NCBI GenBank assembly: GCA_015180985.1
Contig: CP054185.1
Span: forward strand, 868,001 to 932,000
Direction: 5' to 3'
DNA: 64,000 nt
From: Flammeovirgaceae bacterium
GTDB taxonomy: Bacteria; Bacteroidota; Bacteroidia; Cytophagales; Cyclobacteriaceae
Below the pieces are notes generated by a model that saw nothing but the letters and a program-made list of their open reading frames with translations, was not told the DNA's origin and searched no databases. Of the stretch, positions 17,372 to 25,011 are shown one piece after another. How positions within the stretch are numbered: the stretch's first letter is position 1; every line of letters begins with the position of its first letter. The position numbers and the translations under genes were made by a program.

Positions 17372-17947
17372 ATGGACAATAATAAAAACATAGCCCGCGC
17401 CACCCGCTTCTACCGGAAAATCCATAATTGGATTGGCACCTTCCTGTTTGTGTTTTTCTTTTTCATTTCGGTTACCGGATTACTCTTGGGCTGGAAAAAA
17501 CATTCAGGCGGATTGATTCTTCCAAAAACCGAAAAAGGTGTTTCTTCAAATATGAAAGACTGGCTTTCGTACGATAGTCTGCACACCCTTGCCGTAAAAG
17601 CATTGCACGATTCTTTTCCTGAAAATCTTTCTCCGGCACTGGACCGTATTGATGCCCGGCCGGATAAGGGTGTTGTAAAATTTGTATTCAAAAATCATTA
17701 CACCGAAATACAATTGGATTGCACTACCGGCAACGTACTGGCAGTTAATACCCGCACTTCAGATATCATTGAACAAATTCATGACGGCTCCTTACTCGAT
17801 TTTGCTTTCAACACCAGCGATGGGCAAATTAAACTGGGCTACACAACTATTGCAGGGGTAAGCCTGCTGTTGCTGACAGTTACAGGATTTTTTTTATGGT
17901 ACAATCCTGTTCGGATACGGTCATCAAAGAAAAGTTCTCACACCTGA
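17372..17947 (+). CDS. PepSY-domain membrane protein
   Basis: The 191-residue protein has the usual PepSY-TM layout. An N-terminal segment RKIHNWIGTFLFVFFFFISVTGLLLGWKKH has the conserved H-x-W-x-G motif in the first helix. A periplasmic PepSY-like domain (GVVKFVFKNHYTEIQLDCTTGNVL) follows, and a second helix ends in LLLLTVTGFFLWYNP. Such proteins often accompany iron-complex TonB receptors and may reduce or process the imported ligand; here the receptor lies 54 bp upstream. The gene overlaps the convergent GH3 gene by 10 bp. Expected length for the short PepSY form. Confidence 0.88.
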   Translation: MDNNKNIARATRFYRKIHNWIGTFLFVFFFFISVTGLLLGWKKHSGGLILPKTEKGVSSNMKDWLSYDSLHTLAVKALHDSFPENLSPALDRIDARPDKGVVKFVFKNHYTEIQLDCTTGNVLAVNTRTSDIIEQIHDGSLLDFAFNTSDGQIKLGYTTIAGVSLLLLTVTGFFLWYNPVRIRSSKKSSHT

Positions 17948-19458
17948 ATCATTAACAGGATATCTTCCACATACTCGCGTGTATTGGAAAGCCGGGGTAC
18001 CTTATTTTGCCCGCCTAATTTACCGCGCTTCTTCATCCAGTTGTAAAACGTGCCCGGATCTACGCTGTGAACTTTTGGGGCCACCAATGCCAAATCGTGG
18101 GATCGCTTGGCATCATAATCACTGTTTATTTGACGCAGCGTTGTGTCAAGCACGTAGGTAAATTGGGCCAGGTCAGCGGGTTTAACTTTAAACTCAACTA
18201 TCCATTCATGCCCGCCCTTTTTGTTAGCATCCAGAAATATAGGAGCTGCCGTATAGTTATCAATAATAGCACCTGTAGCCTCGCACGCCTTTGTAATAGC
18301 CACTTCGGCATTGTCAACAATAACCTCTTCGCCAAAGGCATTGATGAAATGTTTGGTCCTTCCGGAGATTTTTATGCGGTAAGGCGATAGGGATGTGAAT
18401 TTAATGGTGTCGCCAATGTTGTAGCGCCACAGGCCTGCATTGGTGGTAATAACCATTGCATAGTTTTTCCCGATTTCAACTTCACGTAAGGGAATAACTT
18501 TTTGTTTGTTATCTCCCGCTTCATCCATTGGGATAAACTCATAATAAATGCCATAATCAAGCATCAGCAGCATTTCATCAGAGTTGCTCCGGTCCTGAAT
18601 GCCGAAAAAGCCCTCACTTGCATTATAGATCTCCCAGTATACCATATTTGGATTAGGTATGAGGTCTTGAAACAGTTTCCGATAGGGTTTGAATGAAACA
18701 GCTCCGTGAAAAAATGCTTCCAGGTTGGGCCACACTTCCATGATGTTTTTCTTTCCGGTTAATTCAACCACACGCTGAATGAGCAAAATGGTCCAGGTGG
18801 GTACACCGGCAATGTTGGTCACGTTTTCAACCGATGTTTCCTTAGCCAGTTTTTCAATTTTCTCTTCCCAGTTACTCATCAAGGCTGTTTCCAGCTTAGG
18901 CGTGCGAATGAACTCGGCCCATACCGGCAGGTTTTGCATGATCACAGCCGACACATCGCCATAGTAGGAAGAGGCCGTTGGATCATTTTCATTTACCTGG
19001 TGGCTTCCGCCAACAGCAAGCCCTTTGCCATCAAAAATTTTTGTATTCGGATTATTGTTCACGTAAATGGATAGCATATCCTTGCCTCCCTTAAAATGAC
19101 AATCCTCCAACGCTTCGTAAGAAACGGGGATAAACTTGCTTCGTGCGTTGGTGGTACCTGAAGATTTTGAGAACCATTTAATTTCGGTGGGCCAAAGCAG
19201 GTACTGCTCTCCGCGCATCAGCCGTTCGATATAGGGGTATAACTGTTCATACGTGTGAACCGGAACCCGCTGCCTGTACTGCTCATCATTTTCGATACCG
19301 GCAAAATCATAGGTTTTTCCAAACTCAGTTGCCTTGCCTGCGTGAACTAACTTTTTATAAAGTTCTTCCTGCACTTCATGCGGATATTTCATAAAAAGCT
19401 CCATCTGGTGGATGCGCTTTTTCATTACCCAGGTAAGGATGGAGTTGAGCAGGCCCAT
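17938..19458 (-). CDS. GH3-family acyl-adenylate (acyl-amido) synthetase homologue
   Basis: This 506-residue protein belongs to the family of plant GH3/JAR1 enzymes, which adenylate carboxylic acids and transfer them to amino acids; bacterial copies are common in Bacteroidota. ANL-type adenylation motifs are visible: SSGTTNARSKFIPVS (nucleotide loop), EIYNASEGFFGIQ and LMLDYGIYYEFIP. The C-terminal lid region contains RIKISGRTKHFINAFGEEV. Bacterial substrates are mostly unknown. The gene overlaps the convergent PepSY gene by 10 bp. A -7-like box TATATTTG on the minus strand (19475-19482) lies directly upstream. Confidence 0.9.
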   Translation of the reverse strand: MGLLNSILTWVMKKRIHQMELFMKYPHEVQEELYKKLVHAGKATEFGKTYDFAGIENDEQYRQRVPVHTYEQLYPYIERLMRGEQYLLWPTEIKWFSKSSGTTNARSKFIPVSYEALEDCHFKGGKDMLSIYVNNNPNTKIFDGKGLAVGGSHQVNENDPTASSYYGDVSAVIMQNLPVWAEFIRTPKLETALMSNWEEKIEKLAKETSVENVTNIAGVPTWTILLIQRVVELTGKKNIMEVWPNLEAFFHGAVSFKPYRKLFQDLIPNPNMVYWEIYNASEGFFGIQDRSNSDEMLLMLDYGIYYEFIPMDEAGDNKQKVIPLREVEIGKNYAMVITTNAGLWRYNIGDTIKFTSLSPYRIKISGRTKHFINAFGEEVIVDNAEVAITKACEATGAIIDNYTAAPIFLDANKKGGHEWIVEFKVKPADLAQFTYVLDTTLRQINSDYDAKRSHDLALVAPKVHSVDPGTFYNWMKKRGKLGGQNKVPRLSNTREYVEDILLMIQV

Positions 19459-19488
19459 AGGTTAAGAAGAACTCCAAATATACAGAAA

Positions 19489-19524
19489 GGCAATAAGGGT
19501 TGCGCGTAAGCAACACCTATTGCC
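19489..19524 (-). terminator. Imperfect hairpin at the 3' end of lptB
   Basis: Two 15-base arms (19489-19503 and 19510-19524) pair at 13 of 15 positions around a six-base loop. The structure includes the lptB stop codon. The T-tail is weak, so a terminator role is only possible. Confidence 0.4.
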
Positions 19525-20269
19525 CATCGGGCAATGTTACTTTTGCCCTGCGCAGTTCAAAGTTTTGTCCGAGATACACTTTGCGAACCTGTGGGTCGTT
19601 GGCGAGTTCTTGCGCTGTTCCCGACTTAAACAATTTGCCGTCAACCATCAGGTAGGCCCTGTCGGTAATCGACAAGGTTTCATCTACATTGTGATCGGTG
19701 ATGAGAATACCGATGTTTTTATTTTTGAGTTTTGCTACGATAGACTGAATTTCTTCAACGGCAATCGGGTCTACTCCGGCAAAAGGCTCGTCCAGTAATA
19801 CAAACTTCGGGTCAACAGCCAGCGCCCGGGCAATTTCGGTGCGCCTGCGTTCACCGCCCGAGAGTGACATGCCCAGGCTTTTGCGCACCTTATGTAAGCT
19901 GAATTCATTAATCAGTTCATCTACTTTTTCTTTTTGCTGTTGCCGTGTTGTGTTGCGCATCTCGAGCACGGCCATAATATTTTCTTCAACCGTTAGTTTT
20001 CTGAAAACGCTGGCCTCCTGAGCAAGGTAACCTATGCCCTTTCGGGCCCGTTGGTACATGGGCATGGGTGTGATCTCTTCTGAATCGAGAAAGATTTTTC
20101 CTTCATTGGGTTTGATGAGCCCCACTATCATATAGAACGAAGTGGTTTTGCCGGCACCATTGGGGCCAAGCAGACCAACAATTTCTCCCTGAGCAACCTC
20201 AACGGATACATGATCAACAACGGTGCGTGTTTTATATTTTTTAACAAGGCTTTCTGCTCGCAATACCAT
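19517..20269 (-). CDS. lptB: LPS export ABC transporter ATP-binding protein LptB
   Basis: The ATPase powers the LptB2FG transporter that lifts lipopolysaccharide from the inner membrane. Walker A is [11 protein letters not shown] (residues 35-45 from the chosen start), the signature is [15 protein letters not shown], Walker B is [13 protein letters not shown] and the H-loop is ITDHNVDET. Length (250 residues) and the sequence [18 protein letters not shown] are typical of LptB. The frame could open at a TTG at 20278, but the ATG at 20269 ([12 protein letters not shown]) fits the family start. It follows recJ by nine bases and is likely cotranscribed. Confidence 0.95.
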   Translation of the reverse strand: MVLRAESLVKKYKTRTVVDHVSVEVAQGEIVGLLGPNGAGKTTSFYMIVGLIKPNEGKIFLDSEEITPMPMYQRARKGIGYLAQEASVFRKLTVEENIMAVLEMRNTTRQQQKEKVDELINEFSLHKVRKSLGMSLSGGERRRTEIARALAVDPKFVLLDEPFAGVDPIAVEEIQSIVAKLKNKNIGILITDHNVDETLSITDRAYLMVDGKLFKSGTAQELANDPQVRKVYLGQNFELRRAKVTLPDGQ

Positions 20270-20278
20270 ATTTGCCAA

Positions 20279-21979
20279 TCAGTCAAATTTAATATCCTTT
20301 ACCCGCAATTGAATGCTGGTGTTTCCATTATATACGTTCTCTTCAAGGTTAAACACCATTCTGAATCGCTCGCCAATTGAAAGGCGGTTATAATGTTCGG
20401 CCAAATCAAACGCAACAACCTGCAAAACAGTGTCGCTCCCTTCTTGCATAGCCAAAAAGCGCAGATGCTTGTCTTTAAAACTTGTCAGCGCGTTGAATAC
20501 AAACACATTCCGTGCCTCAAATACCGGCTTGTGGTTTCCCGGTCCGAACGGTGCCATTTGCTTTATAATGCTCATGAAGCGGGGTGTAATCGCTTCAAAC
20601 TTAACAGGAACATCAATTTCGATTACCGGTGTTAGCTGCTCAGCGGTAATTTGGCTGCTAACCACTTCTTCAAAACGTTGCCGGAACGCTTCAAGGTTTT
20701 GCTTTTCCAGGGTGAGCCCGGCCGCATACTTGTGCCCTCCGAATTTCTCAAGCAAGTCGCTGCATTGTTCAATAGCTTCATATAAATCAAAACCGTTCAC
20801 GCTGCGGGCAGAGCCTGTTATCTTACCATTTGATTCGGTAAGGATAACCGTAGGCCGGTAAAATTTTTCAATGCAACGCGAAGCAACAATGCCGATGACA
20901 CCCTTGTGCCAGGAGTCTTTAAACAGAACCGTTGAACGTGCCGTTTTGAAAGATTCATTTTCTTCTATCATGGCCAGCGCTTCTTCGGTAATGCTTAGAT
21001 CAAACTCTCTGCGCAAATCATTCTTATCATCAACGTGTTGAGCAAGGTCTGCAGCCTGGCCTTCGGTTTTAGTAATAAGCAATTCAACGGCCGCACTTGC
21101 GTGAGCAACCCTACCGGCTGCATTAATGCGCGGACCGAGGGTAAACACAATTCCTGAAACATCCAGTTCTTGTTTTAATGCAGAAACTTCCTTCAACGCT
21201 TTTAGTCCCGGTAGTGGATCATCATTAAGTTTTTTAATTCCATAAAAAGACAGGATGCGGTTTTCTCCGATAATTGGAACGATGTCGGATGCTATGCTAA
21301 CCGCCACTAAATCCAGGTACCGATAAACATTCTTTTCAGTTCGATACCGCCTGGCAAAGGCCTGAATAAGCTTAAAGCCCAATCCGCACCCGCTCAGTTC
21401 TTTGAATGGATATGTACAATCGCTCCGTTTTGGATCGAGCACGGCTACGGCATGTGGAATTTTTTCATCCGGCAAATGGTGGTCGCAGATAATAAAATCA
21501 ATGCCTTTACTGTTGGCCAACACCACCATGTCCGATGCTTTGATGCCGCAATCCAGTGCAATTATCAGCGTAAAATTATTTTCACCGGCATATTCAATTC
21601 CTGCCTTAGAAACACCGTACCCTTCTTTGTTGCGATCGGGGATGTAAATTTCGCAGTGGGGATAGAATTCATTCAGGTAATTATATACCAGGGCTACCGC
21701 GGTAGTGCCATCCACATCGTAGTCACCATAGATAAGGATCTTTTCATTATTGTCTATTGCCCGCTTTAGCCGTTCAACAGCTTTATCCATGTCGCGCATT
21801 AAGAACGGGTCGTGCAATCCTTCCAGCGATGGACGAAAAAATTCTTTAGCTTTTTGTGTGTTGGTAATACCACGCTGTAGCAGAATGGCTGAGAGGTATG
21901 GATTAAGGTTTAAGGCCTTTCCAAGCGCCCGGATGTCCGCTGCCGGTGGAATTGTTTTATAAGCCCAACGCTTCTCCAC
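20279..21979 (-). CDS. recJ: Single-stranded-DNA-specific exonuclease RecJ
   Basis: The 566-residue protein is a 5'-3' ssDNA exonuclease used in recombination and mismatch repair. DHH-family motifs are present: IYGDYDVDGTTA at residues 84-95, ALDCGIKASD, ICDHHLPDEKIP (the DHH triplet) and GPRINAAGRVAHAS in DHHA1. GGHKYAAGLTLEKQN and the C-terminal OB-type domain complete the family layout. The start at 21979 (MEKRWAYKTIPPA) fits the family. It lies five bases after the Gly-rich gene and nine bases before the lptB ATG, so the three form a tight run on the minus strand. Confidence 0.96.
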   Translation of the reverse strand: MEKRWAYKTIPPAADIRALGKALNLNPYLSAILLQRGITNTQKAKEFFRPSLEGLHDPFLMRDMDKAVERLKRAIDNNEKILIYGDYDVDGTTAVALVYNYLNEFYPHCEIYIPDRNKEGYGVSKAGIEYAGENNFTLIIALDCGIKASDMVVLANSKGIDFIICDHHLPDEKIPHAVAVLDPKRSDCTYPFKELSGCGLGFKLIQAFARRYRTEKNVYRYLDLVAVSIASDIVPIIGENRILSFYGIKKLNDDPLPGLKALKEVSALKQELDVSGIVFTLGPRINAAGRVAHASAAVELLITKTEGQAADLAQHVDDKNDLRREFDLSITEEALAMIEENESFKTARSTVLFKDSWHKGVIGIVASRCIEKFYRPTVILTESNGKITGSARSVNGFDLYEAIEQCSDLLEKFGGHKYAAGLTLEKQNLEAFRQRFEEVVSSQITAEQLTPVIEIDVPVKFEAITPRFMSIIKQMAPFGPGNHKPVFEARNVFVFNALTSFKDKHLRFLAMQEGSDTVLQVVAFDLAEHYNRLSIGERFRMVFNLEENVYNGNTSIQLRVKDIKFD

Positions 21980-21984
21980 TTGTC

Positions 21985-22770
21985 TTAGTTGGTATGAAAT
22001 GTCACTACTCCATCTTTCCCCCGAACACCCCCTGTACCTTCGGCACCGGGCAGGCCGTCTTTTCCGTTTTTGCGTGACGGCCCCAACCCCGCTGAACCCT
22101 GATTACCACGTTTACCTGCCAAGCCGGGTATGCCTCCGTAATTTTTAATAATAAGTTTAGTGCCAACCCATTCTTTCACTGTCAGTGCCTGGGGAGACTG
22201 TATAAGTAAATTGCCTCCGTTGCCCCCGTCACCACCACGGCCGCCATTACCGCCATTGCCACCGTTGCCACCGTTGCAGTGAACCGTTCCGGCACTGCCG
22301 TCACCCCCGGCTCCGCCATGGCCACCGTTGCCTCCTCTTCCTCCGGTAAGAATTATGGTTAATTGACCATTGATGATGAGGCGATCGAAATACAAAAAGA
22401 GGTTTGTTCCATTAACACCGGTAAGCCCTGCGGTGCCCATCGTTCCGTCTGTTGCATTTTTGCACGGCCCCGAAGCAACTGTTCCGGGTCTGCCATTGCG
22501 TCCATTAGCTCCGTTGGCACCGTTACCCATAATGCTGGTGGCCTTTCCGGCAATAATAACTTTTGAACGAATATAATTTTCGGCCCGCAGGGGATTCAGC
22601 ATAATGGTGGATGAATCCATCAGGATGAGCGTATCGGCTACAATGATATCGGATTGGGAATCAATTTTGAATACTTCGCGAGGCTTGATAACAAGCTTGT
22701 CAACCCGGATTTGCGAAAGTGCTGCAGTGGTAGTAGCTATCAATCCAAGTAAAATCCCCCACTTTTTCAT
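21985..22770 (-). CDS. Exported collagen-like glycine-rich protein
   Basis: The frame opens at 22797, but the ATG at 22770 gives a normal signal peptide (MKKWGILLGLIATTTAALSQ), leaving 261 residues. The middle and C-terminal parts hold many G-x-x-G and G-N-G-G steps (GANGANGRNGRPG, GNGGNGGNGGRGG, GLAGKRGNQGSAG), like collagen-type or Gly-rich repeat proteins. A few Cys (GPCKNATDG, TVHCNGG) could crosslink. Part of the Gly-rich segment (GRGGNGGHGGAGG) may come from recent repeat expansion. It sits upstream of recJ and lptB on the same strand. Function unknown; a surface or matrix structural role is possible. Confidence 0.75.
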   Translation of the reverse strand: MKKWGILLGLIATTTAALSQIRVDKLVIKPREVFKIDSQSDIIVADTLILMDSSTIMLNPLRAENYIRSKVIIAGKATSIMGNGANGANGRNGRPGTVASGPCKNATDGTMGTAGLTGVNGTNLFLYFDRLIINGQLTIILTGGRGGNGGHGGAGGDGSAGTVHCNGGNGGNGGNGGRGGDGGNGGNLLIQSPQALTVKEWVGTKLIIKNYGGIPGLAGKRGNQGSAGLGPSRKNGKDGLPGAEGTGGVRGKDGVVTFHTN

Positions 22771-22799
22771 GTAGCAAACCTGCACAATAACCGGCATTC

Positions 22800-22836
22800 T
22801 TAAAAATAAAAAAGCAGCACCAACCGGTGCTGCTTT
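22800..22836 (-). terminator. Rho-independent terminator after the SPOR-like gene
   Basis: On the minus strand AAAGCAGCACC, loop GGTT and GGTGCTGCTTT form an 11 bp perfect stem (22811-22836), followed by TTTTATTTTTA. It lies just past the stop of the gene at 22857-23489 and before the Gly-rich gene, so it separates two transcription units. Confidence 0.85.
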
Positions 22837-22856
22837 GGTGTGTTGACAAAAACTGA

Positions 22857-23489
22857 CTATTCCGTTCCTTGCTTCTTTTCAGCAGTTACATTTTCAAGCA
22901 CTTCTTTGATTTCGGTGCGCTGTCCGTCCTTATACGGCACAATCCAGGCATCTTTAACGCCCATTTCGCGCATATACTTTTTAAACTGGTCGGCTTCCCA
23001 GTAATCACGGAAGATGCCTATGGTTACACGCTGTGGTTCATTTTCGCGCACCTCGCCTCCAAAATTCGGGTTGTTATCAAAGTACTTCGACAGATCTTTG
23101 TTCTTAAAAGCACCCACCTGCACTTTAAACACCACTCCTTTCGAAAAATCCATCGGGTTGATAACCGGAGATTCCTTTAACTGCGCAAGTTCGGCACGGG
23201 CAGCGGTTAACTGGCCGCGTATTTGCGACAGTTGATCTTCCAGTTCGGCAATGCGCGCATCTTTATTACTCATGGCACTTTGCATCTCCGAAATTCTGCG
23301 GTTTAATGCAGCAACCTGGTTATCGGCATTTTGCTTGTCTTCCGTTAACTGTTTCAGGTTAGCGGGCTGCTTGGCGTATTCTTTGGCTTTTTTCTTCCAC
23401 TCTTTCTTTTCCTGCTTGGAAAGCTGGGCGAAAGCTTGAGTGCCCGCAAAAAGTAAAGCCAGACAGAAAAGTAACGTTAATTTTTTCAT
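22857..23489 (-). CDS. Exported coiled-coil protein with C-terminal SPOR-like domain
   Basis: The frame opens at 23534, but the ATG at 23489 gives MKKLTLLFCLALLFAGTQAFAQ, a clear signal peptide; the product is 210 residues. A charged segment (KKEWKKKAKEYAKQP) is followed by a heptad-rich coiled coil (about residues 45-105). The C-terminal domain GVVFKVQVGAFKNKDLSKYF...RVTIGIFRDYWEADQFKKYM is SPOR-like, a fold that often binds denuded peptidoglycan. It probably acts in the envelope; the precise role is unknown. A terminator follows. Confidence 0.8.
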   Translation of the reverse strand: MKKLTLLFCLALLFAGTQAFAQLSKQEKKEWKKKAKEYAKQPANLKQLTEDKQNADNQVAALNRRISEMQSAMSNKDARIAELEDQLSQIRGQLTAARAELAQLKESPVINPMDFSKGVVFKVQVGAFKNKDLSKYFDNNPNFGGEVRENEPQRVTIGIFRDYWEADQFKKYMREMGVKDAWIVPYKDGQRTEIKEVLENVTAEKKQGTE

Positions 23490-23546
23490 TGTGAGGAGTT
23501 TAAAAAGTTTACTAAAAGTACGAAATATTTTCAATTTCCTATTTTT

Positions 23547-24941
23547 TCACAGGGTGCCTACCATTTTCTCGGGCCGTACCCACTGGTCAAACTGTTCGGA
23601 TGTAACAAGGCCCAGTTCAATGGCAGCCTCACGAAGTGTTTTATTTTCTTTGTGGGCCTTCTTGGCAATTTTGGCGGCATTTTCATAACCAATATGCGTA
23701 TTCAATGCGGTAACGAGCATCAGGGAGTTCTCCATATGGCGTTTAATAATATCATGGTTCGGCTCAATACCTTCAGCGCATTTATCATTAAATGATATAC
23801 ATGCATCTCCAATGAGTCGTGCGGACTGCAGCACATTGGCAGCAATAACGGGCTTAAAAACATTCAGTTCAAAATGTCCGGTGGCCCCACCTACCGATAC
23901 GGCTACATCATTGCCGATAACTTGTGCGCACACCATGGTTAATGCTTCGGGCTGCGTTGGGTTTACCTTGCCCGGCATGATTGATGAGCCGGGCTCATTA
24001 TCAGGAATGATGATTTCGCCAATACCTGAGCGCGGGCCGGAGCTGAGCATGCGGATGTCGTTGGCAATTTTCATTAGCGCAACGGATGCCCGTTTTAGCG
24101 CGCCCGATAATTCCACCATGGCATCGTGCGCAGCCAGTGCTTCAAATTTATTAGGTGCGGTTACGAACGGATAGCCTGTCAGTTCAGCAATTTTTTTTGC
24201 TACCAGCACATCGTATCCTTTTGGTGCATTGAGCCCGGTACCCACGGCTGTGCCCCCCAACGCAAGTTCCCTTACCATTTCCAACGCATTTTTAATTGCC
24301 CTGACGCTGTTTTCCAATTGTTGAACATACCCTGAAAACTCCTGCCCAAGTGTTAGCGGTGTGGCATCCATGAAATGCGTGCGGCCGGTTTTAACAATGT
24401 TATTATACTCCTTTGATTTTCGCGCGAGCGTTTCCTTGAGTTTTTGCATTCCCGGAAGCGTAATCTCAACTACCTGCTTATAAGCCGCAATGTGCATGGC
24501 TGTGGGAAATGTGTCGTTGGAGGACTGGGATTTGTTTACGTCATCGTTAGGATGAAGCACTTTTTTCTCATCGGTTAGTTTTCCTCCGCTGAGAACATGC
24601 GCCCGGTAGGCAATGACCTCGTTCACATTCATGTTGCTTTGTGTGCCCGAGCCGGTTTGCCAGATTACCAATGGAAACTCGCCATCCAGTTTTCCGGCCA
24701 GTATTTCATCGCAGACGTTCGCAATCAGATCTTTTTTCTCAGCCGGCAGCACACCCAGTTCATGGTTGGCCAAGGCGGCTGCCTTTTTCAGGTAAGCAAA
24801 AGCATAAATGATTTCCTTGGGCATGCTGCCTTCAGGGCCGATTCTAAAATTATTGCGCGAGCGCTCGGTTTGTGCTCCCCAGTATTTATCGGCCGGCACC
24901 TGTACTTCGCCCATCGTGTCCTTTTCAATGCGGTAGTTCAT
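23547..24941 (-). CDS. fumC: Fumarate hydratase class II
   Basis: The 464-residue protein interconverts fumarate and malate in the TCA cycle as an iron-independent homotetramer. The fumarase/aspartase signature [16 protein letters not shown] is intact with its catalytic Ser loop. [34 protein letters not shown]-type sequence (here [19 protein letters not shown]) and [19 protein letters not shown] are also typical. Length fits FumC. A -7 box (TACCTTTG on the minus strand) lies 17 bases upstream of the ATG, directly after the terminator of the preceding gene. Confidence 0.97.
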   Translation of the reverse strand: MNYRIEKDTMGEVQVPADKYWGAQTERSRNNFRIGPEGSMPKEIIYAFAYLKKAAALANHELGVLPAEKKDLIANVCDEILAGKLDGEFPLVIWQTGSGTQSNMNVNEVIAYRAHVLSGGKLTDEKKVLHPNDDVNKSQSSNDTFPTAMHIAAYKQVVEITLPGMQKLKETLARKSKEYNNIVKTGRTHFMDATPLTLGQEFSGYVQQLENSVRAIKNALEMVRELALGGTAVGTGLNAPKGYDVLVAKKIAELTGYPFVTAPNKFEALAAHDAMVELSGALKRASVALMKIANDIRMLSSGPRSGIGEIIIPDNEPGSSIMPGKVNPTQPEALTMVCAQVIGNDVAVSVGGATGHFELNVFKPVIAANVLQSARLIGDACISFNDKCAEGIEPNHDIIKRHMENSLMLVTALNTHIGYENAAKIAKKAHKENKTLREAAIELGLVTSEQFDQWVRPEKMVGTL

Positions 24942-24957
24942 TTTATACAGTTTTTTT

Positions 24958-24965
24958 CAAAGGTA
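24958..24965 (-). promoter_or_regulatory. -7 promoter element of fumC
   Basis: TACCTTTG on the minus strand matches the Bacteroidota TAnnTTTG element. The T-run of the upstream terminator supplies TTTTTG sequences about 15 bases further upstream as a possible -33 element. Confidence 0.5.
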
Positions 24966-24980
24966 GGAAAACATCAAAAA

Positions 24981-25007
24981 CAAAAATGCCGGAGCAGACC
25001 CGGCATT
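24981..25007 (-). terminator. Rho-independent terminator after the PorE-like gene
   Basis: AATGCCGG and CCGGCATT form a perfect 8 bp stem (arms 25000-25007 and 24985-24992) around a seven-base loop, followed on the minus strand by TTTGTTTTTG. It lies five bases past the stop of the PorE-like gene. Confidence 0.85.
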
Positions 25008-25011
25008 CAGC

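Noticed and set aside
22200-22520. Regular short repeats resembling a CRISPR array
   Set aside because: They are in-frame Gly codon repeats of the collagen-like protein, without conserved repeats and unique spacers.
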